Shown in pieces: positions 1 to 7,798 of a DNA stretch of 64,000 bases. Made by a program: the position numbers and the translations under genes. The stretch is from Mycobacterium deserti. GTDB taxonomy: Bacteria > Actinomycetota > Actinomycetes > Mycobacteriales > Mycobacteriaceae. The stretch lies in contig NZ_JAODWD010000003.1 of the NCBI RefSeq assembly GCF_025345615.1, positions 1-64,000 of the forward strand. The letters run 5' to 3'. How positions within the stretch are numbered: position 1 is the first letter of the stretch; each line of letters starts with the position of its first letter. A model generated the notes under the pieces. That model searched no databases, was not told the origin of the DNA, and saw nothing but the letters and a program-made list of their open reading frames with translations.

Positions 1-53
1 GGCTCGACGATGTGATCATCAACGCTGATCAGGATCATGTCGTCTTTGTTCAT
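1..53 (-). CDS. amidohydrolase, N-terminal fragment (runs off the window)
   Basis: Only the first 17 codons are present. An ATG at 53 opens a minus-strand frame reading MNKDDMILISVDDHIVE, which is the usual start of the mycobacterial amidohydrolase_2 family (S-x-D-D-H-x-V-E-P). The complete amidohydrolase at 5630-6817 opens with the matching residues SPDDHLVEP. The start overlaps the stop of the DUF35 gene by 4 bases (ATGA), so it is probably translationally coupled and third in an operon after the thiolase and DUF35 genes. Family members are metal-dependent hydrolases or decarboxylases of the TIM-barrel type. The substrate cannot be told from this fragment. Confidence 0.75.
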   Translation of the reverse strand, partial: MNKDDMILISVDDHIVE

Positions 54-484
54 GCCCGTTCCTCTCGGTGCTTCTCATCGACCGGCCGAAAGACCGGTAC
101 CTCGAATCCATCTTCGTCATCGGTCCGAAAGTCGAGTGCGAGTTTCTGGCCGGCGCAGGGTTGTTCGCAGTCGACGAGTAGGGTCATCAACCGAGGTCCC
201 TCCTCGAGGTCGACCATCGCAACGGTGTAGGGCAGATGCGTGTCGAACGGCGGCGCATTCTGGTGAACGACACTCCACGTGTAGAGAGCGGCCCGCCCGG
301 TGGCCGGCGCGAGACGAACGTCTTCGCTCCAGCAGTGGGGGCAGAATGGGCGTGCGTACAACGAGTTACGACCGCATGAGCCGCACGTGTTGATCAGCAG
401 TTTGCGGTCCTGGACCGCCGCCCACCAGATCTCGCTGTCGGTGTCGACGGTCGGCCGGTTCGGTCCGGCGGGTGAGGCCATCAC
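50..484 (-). CDS. DUF35 OB-fold / zinc-ribbon acyl-CoA-associated protein
   Basis: This protein of about 144 residues has a rubredoxin-like zinc ribbon (C34, C37, C48, C51, in CGSC and CPHC) followed by an OB-fold (roughly residues 60-135), the two-part build of DUF35 proteins. Known DUF35 proteins partner thiolase-fold enzymes; the DUF35 domain of ChsH2 binds the steroid aldolase Ltp2. The partner here is most likely the thiolase-like protein directly upstream. The start is GTG at 484, overlapping the thiolase stop as GTGA; an ATG at 481 is the alternative. The tight overlaps on both sides indicate one transcript. Confidence 0.85.
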   Translation of the reverse strand: MMASPAGPNRPTVDTDSEIWWAAVQDRKLLINTCGSCGRNSLYARPFCPHCWSEDVRLAPATGRAALYTWSVVHQNAPPFDTHLPYTVAMVDLEEGPRLMTLLVDCEQPCAGQKLALDFRTDDEDGFEVPVFRPVDEKHREERA

Positions 485-1626
485 CGGCTCCCGAGGATCA
501 TCGTGGCGCTATGGGTGAAAAAGCCGCCCATGGCATGAACGCACGCCAGGCGAGCGCCATCGACCTGCCGGTCACCGCACTCGCCGCGTAATTGCCGCAC
601 GGCTTCGACCATCAGGAACATTCCCCGCATACCGGGGTGACACGAGGCAAGGCCGCCACCATCGGTGTTGGTGGGCAGTGCACCGCCAGGACGTAGCGCG
701 CCGGAGCCGATGTAAGACCCGCCTTCACCCTTGGCGCAGAATCCGAGATCCTCCACCGTCAGGAGCACCGTGGAGGTGAATGAATCGTAGAGTTGGCAGA
801 CGTCGATGTCGGCTGGGGTGACGCCGGCCTGCGAGAATGCGCGCGGACCCGACTGTGCAGCTGGTGATGTCGTGAAATCAGCCCACTCACTCATGCTCAC
901 GTGCGAAGTGGCGTCGGCAGCGCCCAGAATCCAGACGGGGTCCTTCGCGCAGTCTTTGGCGACACGCTCACTGGCGAGCACGACCGCGCCGCCGCCGTCG
1001 GTGCGCAGGCAGACATGTTTGGACGTGAACGGATCTGCGAGCATCGGTGCAGCTGCGACGTCGTCGACCGTAATGCGTTCGCGGTCAAAGGCATCTTCGT
1101 TCATGACGGCCCATTCATGAGCCGCGACGGCAACCTCGGCCAGTTGCTCCTCGGTGGTCCCGTACTCGATCATGTGGCGCCTGGCCGCCATGGCGTACTT
1201 TGCGATCAGCGTGGCGCCGTAGGGTGCCTCATACTGCATGGCACCACCGGTGCTCATTGCCGCCGCCGACGCCCGCACGCGGCGTTTGACATCGGAGCGC
1301 GCCGTCGACCCGTAGGTGAGCAGCGCCACGTCCATCTCTCCGGCGGTGATGGCACTTGCGGCGTGCCGAGCCATGACCTCCCACGATGATCCGCCGACAT
1401 TGGTGCCGTCGACCCAGGACGGCCGCAGTCCGAGATATTCGCTGACCTCGACGGGCGGCAACAATGTTCCGTGGCCGCCGAAGCCGCCGATGTCGTTCTT
1501 CGTCAGGCCGGCGTCGGCCACAGCGCGGCGCGCCGCCTGCGCCATGAGCGCGGTCGCTGTCTTGTCCGGCACGCGTCCGCAATCGGAGAGTGCGGCACCC
1601 ACGATCGCCACCCGGTTTCCGGACAT
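481..1626 (-). CDS. thiolase-like lipid-transfer protein lacking the nucleophilic cysteine (possible aldolase)
   Basis: This 381-residue protein has the thiolase fold of the SCP2/Ltp group: an N-terminal half up to the active-site loop at residues 73-85, and a C-terminal half with YDSFTST and the NTDGGG...CHPG segment. Where a thiolase carries its acylated Cys, this protein reads GTNVGGSSWE, so no nucleophilic Cys is present. In the Ltp2 group, Cys-less members with a DUF35 partner cleave beta-hydroxyacyl-CoA side chains by retro-aldol reaction; that role is inferred here from the missing Cys and the adjacent DUF35 gene. The ATG start at 1626 faces the aldolase gene at 1703, leaving a 76-base divergent promoter region. 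Confidence 0.8.
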   Translation of the reverse strand: MSGNRVAIVGAALSDCGRVPDKTATALMAQAARRAVADAGLTKNDIGGFGGHGTLLPPVEVSEYLGLRPSWVDGTNVGGSSWEVMARHAASAITAGEMDVALLTYGSTARSDVKRRVRASAAAMSTGGAMQYEAPYGATLIAKYAMAARRHMIEYGTTEEQLAEVAVAAHEWAVMNEDAFDRERITVDDVAAAPMLADPFTSKHVCLRTDGGGAVVLASERVAKDCAKDPVWILGAADATSHVSMSEWADFTTSPAAQSGPRAFSQAGVTPADIDVCQLYDSFTSTVLLTVEDLGFCAKGEGGSYIGSGALRPGGALPTNTDGGGLASCHPGMRGMFLMVEAVRQLRGECGDRQVDGARLACVHAMGGFFTHSATMILGSR

Positions 1627-1702
1627 ACATCATGGTTACCACACCGAGAATGGCGTTAACGACATAGTGGAATCATCGTTCTCAGTCGGTTACCGTGGGC
1701 GG

Positions 1703-2512
1703 ATGCCGGCACCGTTGCGAGACGCCTTACTTGGCGACGGCCTGGTGTTGTGTCTGGCGCTCACCACTGCCCGTACCCCCGAAATCCCTGCGGTCGCGGC
1801 GGCGTGCGGCTATGACGCGGTCTACGTCGATCTCGAGCACACCACCTGCTCGCTGGAGACTGCGGGCATGCTCTGTGTGGCAGCGGTCGGCGCCAGCATC
1901 GCAGCCCTGGTTCGTGTGCCGTCGAAGGACCCGAGCACGATCGCTCGGGTGCTCGATGCCGGTGCGGTGGGAGTGATTGTGCCGCATGTGAATAACGCGA
2001 GCGAAGCCGCAGCCGTGGTCGATGCCGCGCGGTTCCCGCCGCTGGGGCACCGTTCCATCGCCGGCCCCACCGCGGTCAGTGGATACACGCCCCGACCTGC
2101 CACGGAACTGACGAGGGTTTTGGAACGGCACACGGTCGTCGCGGTCATGGTCGAGACGCCTGCTGCGGTGGCGGACTGCGACCACATTGCCGCGGTCGAT
2201 GGTCTCGACATGATCCTCCTGGGTCCGCATGACCTGACGGCCGAGATGGGGATTGCCGGACAGTATGAGAATGCAGATTTCCATTGTGCAGTAGAATCGG
2301 TCGCGGCGGCCTGTCGTACCCACGGCGTGGCGCTGGGAGTGGCCGGGATTAAGTCCCTTGACCTGTTGGAACGGTTCGCAAGCCTGGGCTTGCGGTTCAT
2401 TTCGGCGGGAACCGACCTCGGGATGATGACCGAAGCGGCCACCACCCGCGCGCATGCGCTGCGCCGGCTCGGCGGCCGCTCGGTGCCCGACACCGACGAA
2501 CACGGGCGGTAG
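1703..2512 (+). CDS. HpcH/HpaI-family aldolase (class II, metal-dependent)
   Basis: This 269-residue TIM-barrel protein belongs to the HpcH/HpaI aldolase/citrate lyase family. It shows the early D-x-E-H stretch (VDLEHTT, near residue 36), the metal-binding Glu in VMVETP and the later GPHDLTAEMG segment, both typical of 2-keto-3-deoxy-acid aldolases. Family members cleave or form 4-hydroxy-2-oxo acids to give pyruvate plus an aldehyde. Reading frame is open far upstream, but the ATG at 1703 gives the family's normal N-terminus. It leads a plus-strand run with the dioxygenase, 2-hydroxyacid dehydrogenase and enoyl-CoA hydratase genes, suggesting breakdown of a hydroxylated carboxylic acid. Confidence 0.85.
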   Translation: MPAPLRDALLGDGLVLCLALTTARTPEIPAVAAACGYDAVYVDLEHTTCSLETAGMLCVAAVGASIAALVRVPSKDPSTIARVLDAGAVGVIVPHVNNASEAAAVVDAARFPPLGHRSIAGPTAVSGYTPRPATELTRVLERHTVVAVMVETPAAVADCDHIAAVDGLDMILLGPHDLTAEMGIAGQYENADFHCAVESVAAACRTHGVALGVAGIKSLDLLERFASLGLRFISAGTDLGMMTEAATTRAHALRRLGGRSVPDTDEHGR

Positions 2513-2541
2513 TCGAACCGCGCCACACCACAGGAGGACGG

Positions 2542-3657
2542 ATGCCCACTGCGATCTACACCGAACAAGTGACCGACCCGATGGCGTGGACGGGCGCGGA
2601 CTTCAGAAGCAAAGAGGACTTCGCGTTCGACCTGTCGTCACGCAATGTTGCCGCGCTGGAATCGATTCTGGCCAAGACCGCACATAAGGACCGCGACGAG
2701 ATCACTCCCGAGGACGCCCGCCATCGCGACCTCGACGACGATCTCGCACGGCTCTACCAGGACCTGATGTTCGGCAAAGGACTGGCGTGCGTACGCGGTT
2801 TCCCCGTCGAAGAACATTCGATCGAGGACCTCGAACGCATCTACTGGGCCTTCTGCACCCACCTCGGCTATCTGGTGTCGAACAACTCGTTCGGACATCG
2901 GATGGTGCGAGTCCAGGAGGAAGTGTTGCCCAACGGCGTCCAGCCCGCCCGCGGCACCAAGTCACGCGCGGAGCTTGCGATGCACAACGACGCAGCAGAC
3001 ATCCTGTCGCTGCTCTGCGTGTACCCCGCGGCCGAGGGTGGCGAGAGCCAGTTCGCCAGCGGCCCAGCTGCGCACAACTGGATCCTGCGCGAACGCCCGG
3101 ACCTGCTGCCGGTGCTGTATCAGGGATTTCCGCATCACCGGCGCAGTGAACAGCCCGACGATCAACCGGACGTGACTCCTTACGATGTACCGGTCTTCTC
3201 GCAGATCGACGGCCGGATCTGTATCAACTTCACCTACAGCAGCATCCTGCCCGCGATGCACACACTCGGCCGCGAGTTCACCCCGGAACAGAACGAGGCC
3301 GTCGAACTGCTACGTGGCATCCTGGTCGAGCAGCAGGTCGAATTCCGCCTGGAGTCCGGGGAAGCGGCCGTCGCCAACAACTTCGCCATGTGTCACTCGC
3401 GGTCGGACTTCGTCAGCAGCACCGATCCGAAGAAGGCGCGATGCTTCCTGCGTGCGTGGATGGAGGTGCCGCGCGCTGATCGCCGGCTGCCCGTCGGCCG
3501 CGAGTACTTCCACATGGAGAACAAAGACTTGCGTCTGGGCTACGACGTCGTCGAGGGACGCGACGGCTCGGTCGCTCGCAACGACTATAAGAACGTCGAC
3601 GCCAAACTGGCCGACATGTTCAAGGCGGCCCAAGCGAAACCGAAGGCGAATCGGTAG
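2542..3657 (+). CDS. TauD/TfdA-type Fe(II)/2-oxoglutarate dioxygenase
   Basis: The 371-residue protein carries the facial triad of non-haem iron dioxygenases: H148-x-D150 (in AMHNDAAD) and the distal H285 (in MCHSRSDF). R300, 15 residues after H285, is placed to bind the 2-oxoglutarate carboxylate as in TauD. Such enzymes hydroxylate an unactivated carbon, often in the first step of a catabolic route. The ATG at 2542 follows an AGGAGG-type ribosome site (caggaggacgg). The gene lies 29 bases after the aldolase and shares one base with the next start, so it is almost certainly co-transcribed. The substrate is unknown. Confidence 0.85.
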   Translation: MPTAIYTEQVTDPMAWTGADFRSKEDFAFDLSSRNVAALESILAKTAHKDRDEITPEDARHRDLDDDLARLYQDLMFGKGLACVRGFPVEEHSIEDLERIYWAFCTHLGYLVSNNSFGHRMVRVQEEVLPNGVQPARGTKSRAELAMHNDAADILSLLCVYPAAEGGESQFASGPAAHNWILRERPDLLPVLYQGFPHHRRSEQPDDQPDVTPYDVPVFSQIDGRICINFTYSSILPAMHTLGREFTPEQNEAVELLRGILVEQQVEFRLESGEAAVANNFAMCHSRSDFVSSTDPKKARCFLRAWMEVPRADRRLPVGREYFHMENKDLRLGYDVVEGRDGSVARNDYKNVDAKLADMFKAAQAKPKANR

Positions 3658-4730
3658 TGGCCGTTAGACCTCGGCTGGTCTATGAACGGTGGACTGATCC
3701 TGTCGCCGGCGACATGCTCGAGGCAGCCGATGTCGAGGTGTTGCAGCTCGACCTGAAGGCGTCCGCGGACGTCAACTGGGCGGTTCTGCAGTCGGCACAC
3801 GGCTATCAGGTCGCCACGCGCACCGACGTCGCACCGGTTGCCAACGGCGCACAGTGGTTGGTCGGCCCGGATTTGGTGCAGCGCTGCGAACTACTGCTGG
3901 CGGTGTGTTCCGCAGGCGCCGGTTACGACGTTATCGACGTCGAAGCCTGCACAGGCGCCGGGATCGCGGTGTGCAACAACTCCGGTCCCGGCGCCGAGGC
4001 CGTGGCCGAACACGCGCTCGGCTTGATGCTGGACCTGGCCAAGAAGATCACCGCGGCTGACCGGGTTATGCGCGCCGGTCCGGTCGGCGATCGGTTGGCG
4101 CTGCGGGGCAGTCAGCTGCTCGGTAAAACGCTCGGTGTCGTCGGCCTCGGCGCGATCGGGGGCCGGCTGGTGCAGCTCTGCGCACCCTTCGGGATGGAGG
4201 TGCTGGTCTTCGATCCCTATATCGACGATGCGAACGCGCGCGGCCGGGGCGTCACTCTGGTCGGGCTCGACGAGCTCGTCGAGCGGTCGGATTTCATTCA
4301 GGTCACCTGCCCGCTGACCGCTGAGACGCGAGGACTGTTCGGCCGCAGGCAGTTTGCGGCGATGAAGCCGTCGGCGTACTTCATCACCACCGCCCGCGGC
4401 CCGGTACACGATGAGGCGGCCCTGTACGACGCGTTGGTGAGCGGAGGGATCGCCGGCGCCGGCCTGGACGTGTTCCATGAAGAGCCACCACGACAGGACA
4501 ATCCGCTGCTGCGGCTCGACAACGTCGTCGCCACCCCGCATGTCGCGGGCATCACCGTCGAGGCGGCCCGCGACATCGCGGTCGCCACGGCGATGCAGTG
4601 GCAGGCGATTTTCGCCGGGCAGATGCCACCCCGCCTGCTCAATCCAGAGGTGTGGCCGCGCTACTGCGACCGGTTCCACGACATTCTCGGCATCCGGCCG
4701 ACCGCCCGCGACACCGCAACTGTGGAGTGA
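3657..4730 (+). CDS. D-isomer-specific 2-hydroxyacid dehydrogenase (NAD-binding)
   Basis: The 357-residue protein has the two-domain build of the D-2-hydroxyacid / phosphoglycerate dehydrogenase family. The NAD-binding Rossmann domain starts at GVVGLGAIGG (about residues 160-169) and ends near the FDPY acidic residue. Catalytic-type residues are present: R247 in TTARGPV, the Glu pair at 275-276 before PP, and H295 in ATPHVAG. It reduces a 2-oxo acid or oxidises a 2-hydroxy acid. The GTG start at 3657 shares its first base with the dioxygenase stop (TAGTG). Its place between the dioxygenase and hydratase genes suggests that it handles a pathway intermediate rather than serine synthesis. Confidence 0.85.
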   Translation: MAVRPRLVYERWTDPVAGDMLEAADVEVLQLDLKASADVNWAVLQSAHGYQVATRTDVAPVANGAQWLVGPDLVQRCELLLAVCSAGAGYDVIDVEACTGAGIAVCNNSGPGAEAVAEHALGLMLDLAKKITAADRVMRAGPVGDRLALRGSQLLGKTLGVVGLGAIGGRLVQLCAPFGMEVLVFDPYIDDANARGRGVTLVGLDELVERSDFIQVTCPLTAETRGLFGRRQFAAMKPSAYFITTARGPVHDEAALYDALVSGGIAGAGLDVFHEEPPRQDNPLLRLDNVVATPHVAGITVEAARDIAVATAMQWQAIFAGQMPPRLLNPEVWPRYCDRFHDILGIRPTARDTATVE

Positions 4731-4731
4731 G

Positions 4732-5556
4732 ATGACGAACTACGACACCATCGCCTTCGAGGTCTCCGGCCACACCGCTTGCGTGACCCTGAACCGGCCC
4801 GAGGTGCTCAACGCGATCAACGACGAAATGATCGCCGAGCTCGCCGAGGTGTACGCCGAAATCGAACGTTCGCAGGACATCTGGACCGTCATCATCACCG
4901 GGGCGGGTCGTGCGCTGTCCGTGGGTGCGGACGTCAACAAGGCGGCCGACCACGACATGGAGAATGCGGCCGGCATCGACAATCAGGGCGAACCCATCCT
5001 CAGTTCGATGCGTCAGTGGGACGCCCCGCAGGAGGCGACGCCGCCATGGCTGCAGATGACCAAACCCATCATCTGTGCGGTCAACGGCATCGCGTGTGGT
5101 GCAGGCATGGACCTCGTCACGACCGCCGACATCACCCTCGCGTCAGAGCGCGCGACGCTGATGGACCCGCACGTCAGCATCGGCGTGACGTCCGGGCGCG
5201 AAGGGGTCAGGTTGGCCCGCATCTTGCCGCTGCCGGTGGCCATGCGGCTGATTTTGATGGGCCGCCACGATCGACTCGACGCACAGCGCGCATACGATCT
5301 GGGCGTCTTCACCGAAGTCGTGCCCCACGACACGCTGATGGAGCGCGCATGGGAGATCGCCGAGACCGTGAATTCCAATGCGCCGCTTGCGGTGCGGGGT
5401 TCGCGGATGGCAGTGCGTAAGGGGCTGACGCTGCCCATCTACGAAGCCGAACTGCTGGCCGAGAACTACCGCATGAAGGTGGCGCTGACCAAGGACGCGA
5501 TCGAAGGGCCGCGCGCGTTCCTCGAGAAGCGCAAGCCCGACTGGCAGGCCCGTTAG
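4732..5556 (+). CDS. enoyl-CoA hydratase/isomerase family protein
   Basis: This 274-residue crotonase-fold protein starts at the ATG at 4732, one base after the previous stop, and opens with the family signature VTLNRPEVLNAIND. The oxyanion-hole segments are visible: GAGRALSVGADV near residue 60 and VNGIACGAGMDL near 120. The catalytic Glu positions of true hydratases are not obvious, so it may instead be an isomerase, hydrolase or lyase of the crotonase superfamily. It is the last gene of the plus-strand run from 1703 and is followed at once by a large inverted repeat that probably ends transcription. Confidence 0.85.
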   Translation: MTNYDTIAFEVSGHTACVTLNRPEVLNAINDEMIAELAEVYAEIERSQDIWTVIITGAGRALSVGADVNKAADHDMENAAGIDNQGEPILSSMRQWDAPQEATPPWLQMTKPIICAVNGIACGAGMDLVTTADITLASERATLMDPHVSIGVTSGREGVRLARILPLPVAMRLILMGRHDRLDAQRAYDLGVFTEVVPHDTLMERAWEIAETVNSNAPLAVRGSRMAVRKGLTLPIYEAELLAENYRMKVALTKDAIEGPRAFLEKRKPDWQAR

Positions 5557-5559
5557 TTC

Positions 5560-5626
5560 TCTCGCGAGCAGACACAGAATCGCACTCTTTGCAATCTTTC
5601 GTGCGAGTTTGCGTCTCCTCGCGAGA
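5560..5626. terminator. large imperfect inverted repeat between convergent genes (bidirectional terminator candidate)
   Basis: Two 25-base arms (5561-5585 and 5601-5625) flank a 15-base loop, and one further pair closes the stem. The outer 8 bases are identical (CTCGCGAG) and only 4 of 25 positions mismatch. The repeat fills the gap between the stop of the hydratase (5556) and that of the amidohydrolase (5630) and has no U-tract, in line with the non-canonical hairpins found at mycobacterial gene ends. Confidence 0.7.
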
Positions 5627-5629
5627 CGG

Positions 5630-6817
5630 CTACACCATTCCGAAGAAGTTCTTTGCGTTGGTGGACAGGACCTTTCGCTTCGTCTCCTCGTCGAGGCCCT
5701 CGGTGGCCCTGTTGGCCACGTCCATGCTGTTCGGCCAGTTGGTGTCGTTGTGCGGGTAGTCGGTCTCGAACATGAGCTGGTCAGGGCCGACGAGGTCGAG
5801 GATGCGGAAGGCGACCGGGTCGCCGAACGTCGAGAACCACACGCGGCCGGGCACCTGGGTGCTGGGCGGCTCGGTCAGCAGCGGGTGGATGCCGCCCCAC
5901 GCCCGTCGATCCTCCCAGACCTCATCGACGCGTTGCAGGTAGTAGGGAATCCATCCGGCCTGCGCTTCGGCGAACGCGACCTTGAGTTCAGGGAATTGCT
6001 TGAGCTTCGCGGAGAACAACCAGTCGACAAGCGCGATGGTGCAGTTGACCGCCATCAACGCGCTGGTCACGACATGCGGGGCGTCGGGGGAGGACTTCGT
6101 GAGCGACGAACTCGACCCGATGTGGAGCATGATGCCGACGTTGTTGCGCTCGCACGCGGCGAAGAACGGGTCCCAGTAACCGCTGTGGATGGACGGCAGG
6201 TCGAGCCGAGCGGGCAGCTCCGAGAAGCACACCGCGGGCATGCCCTTGGCCGCGACCCGGTCGACCTCCTTCGCCGCGAGTTCGACATCCCAGAGCGGGA
6301 TGATGCCGAGCGGGATCAGCCGGCCGTTCGAACCGCCGCCCCACTCGTCGATTTGGAAGTCGTTGTAGGCCTGCACGCACAGCAGGGCGAGGTCCTTGTC
6401 CTTGCCGTACAGGAAGCGCTGCCCGCAGAACCGGACCAAGGTGTTCGGGAAGCAGGCCGACGCCTCGATGCCCGCCATGTCCATGTCCGCCAGCCGGTCG
6501 GCGGGGCGGTAGCAGCCCGGCCGCATCTCGTCGTAGGTGATCGGATCGGTGGTCAGCTCGTCGATCTCGTAGCCGGCGGCCGCGCTGATGAGCGGGATCG
6601 GGATGATCGAGTCCTCATAGTGCCAGATGTCGGCGTCGCGGCCATCGACGTCGTCGACGAATGCGACATCGGACGTCACGCTGGGGTCCATGCGGCCGCG
6701 GTGACGGACGATCCGTGGTCCGATGTCGCGGTAGCGCTCGGGCAATCGGCTGGTCCACAAGTCGGCGGGTTCGACCAGGTGGTCGTCCGGCGAGACGATC
6801 AGGATGTCGGCGCTCAA
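5630..6817 (-). CDS. amidohydrolase family protein (metal-dependent, ACMSD/amidohydrolase_2 type)
   Basis: The 395-residue protein has the amidohydrolase_2 fold: an N-terminal SPDDHLVEP strand (the D-x-H type metal site), the MDMAGIEAS segment, a middle H in IMLHIGSSS, and a C-terminal FETDYPHNDTNWP that supplies the last metal-binding Asp. Relatives decarboxylate or hydrolyse small aromatic or carboxylic acids. The TTG at 6817 is chosen as start because AAGGAG lies 7 bases upstream and the N-terminus then matches the family; the frame stays open further upstream without support. It is divergent from a TetR gene, with a palindrome between them that is probably its operator. Confidence 0.85.
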   Translation of the reverse strand: MSADILIVSPDDHLVEPADLWTSRLPERYRDIGPRIVRHRGRMDPSVTSDVAFVDDVDGRDADIWHYEDSIIPIPLISAAAGYEIDELTTDPITYDEMRPGCYRPADRLADMDMAGIEASACFPNTLVRFCGQRFLYGKDKDLALLCVQAYNDFQIDEWGGGSNGRLIPLGIIPLWDVELAAKEVDRVAAKGMPAVCFSELPARLDLPSIHSGYWDPFFAACERNNVGIMLHIGSSSSLTKSSPDAPHVVTSALMAVNCTIALVDWLFSAKLKQFPELKVAFAEAQAGWIPYYLQRVDEVWEDRRAWGGIHPLLTEPPSTQVPGRVWFSTFGDPVAFRILDLVGPDQLMFETDYPHNDTNWPNSMDVANRATEGLDEETKRKVLSTNAKNFFGMV

Positions 6818-6855
6818 CGGGGCACTCCTTCGCGAACAGGCTCGGGCGCAATCGC

Positions 6856-6869
6856 GAAACATTTGTTTC
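6856..6869. promoter_or_regulatory. palindromic operator candidate between amidohydrolase and TetR genes
   Basis: The arms GAAACA and TGTTTC are perfect inverted copies with 2 bases between. The site lies 39 bases before the amidohydrolase start and about 140 bases before the divergent tetR. A partial copy (GAATCATCGTTTC) follows about 20 bases on. It is a plausible site for the adjacent TetR protein. Confidence 0.5.
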
Positions 6870-7009
6870 CGCAATCGAGAATCATCGTTTCCAGAATACC
6901 GCATCGCGCGTTGCCCGCGTGGCGGGATCGCGGTCGCCGCCGCCCCGTCAAGATGCGCGTGTAGGTAGATGGCGGAAATCGACCGTAGAACGCGTATTCT
7001 CGGAGCATC

Positions 7010-7798
7010 ATGACTGCTAAGAAACGCGGCGCGCGCGACTCGGACGCCGATTTGGAACTCGTCGAGGCCGACATCGAGATACCGGGGAGCTGGCAGGAGC
7101 GCACCATCGAGCGGCGACTCAGCCAGGCGCGGGCCCGCGCGCTCGCACGCAGCTCCCGGTTCTTGGCGACCGCGCTCGAGTTGGTCGAGGAATCCGGTCG
7201 TGCCGACTTCACGATCCAGACCCTCATCGACCGGTCGAACCTCAGTCTGCGCGCGTTTTACCAGCACTTCGCAGGCAAGGAAGAACTGCTGCTGGCGCTT
7301 TATGAGAATGCGACCAGTCAATTCATCGAAGCGATCCGCCACGAGGTGGCGGCTGCGGACGGCCCGATGGAACAGCTCGAGGCTTTCTGCCGGGGCTTCC
7401 TTTCGCGTGCCGAGTCCTCGGAGGCGATCGGTGGCCGGGTGATGACGATCTACAACCTGAGCCTGGAGATCGAGCGGCCCGCCGATTTCGCCAAGATCTG
7501 GGAGCCGCACCAGAAGCTGCTCACCAAGATTCTCACGGCGTGCTCGCGCGCCGGCACGGTCCGAAAGGATCTGACACCCGCGCAGCTGACGACCCTGCTG
7601 AATTCGACGTTGATCGCACTCGCTCAGATCGGCGTGTTCCACCTCGGCGTCAAGGGCGCCGAGCTCACCGAGGATCAGCTCTGGGCATGGTGTCTGCAGG
7701 CTCTGACGCCGCCGGCGAACGCGCCGCGCAAGGCCGTCACCGCCAAGGGGTCCTCGCGCAACCGCACCACGCGGAAGCCCAAAGACCTAACGGGGTAG
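7010..7798 (+). CDS. TetR-family transcriptional regulator
   Basis: The 262-residue protein has a TetR N-terminal helix-turn-helix at about residues 48-95 (FTIQTLIDRSNLSLRAFYQH then FAGKEELL), preceded by about 40 charged residues and followed by a long helical ligand domain and a basic tail rich in Arg and Lys. Both extensions make it longer than the usual 190-220 residues. The ATG at 7010 has a GGAG element close upstream. Divergence from the amidohydrolase suggests local control, probably of both genes and possibly of the FadE genes next door. The 3' end overlaps the convergent fadE by 12 bases. The inducer is unknown but is likely an acyl-CoA or the pathway substrate. Confidence 0.85.
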   Translation: MTAKKRGARDSDADLELVEADIEIPGSWQERTIERRLSQARARALARSSRFLATALELVEESGRADFTIQTLIDRSNLSLRAFYQHFAGKEELLLALYENATSQFIEAIRHEVAAADGPMEQLEAFCRGFLSRAESSEAIGGRVMTIYNLSLEIERPADFAKIWEPHQKLLTKILTACSRAGTVRKDLTPAQLTTLLNSTLIALAQIGVFHLGVKGAELTEDQLWAWCLQALTPPANAPRKAVTAKGSSRNRTTRKPKDLTG

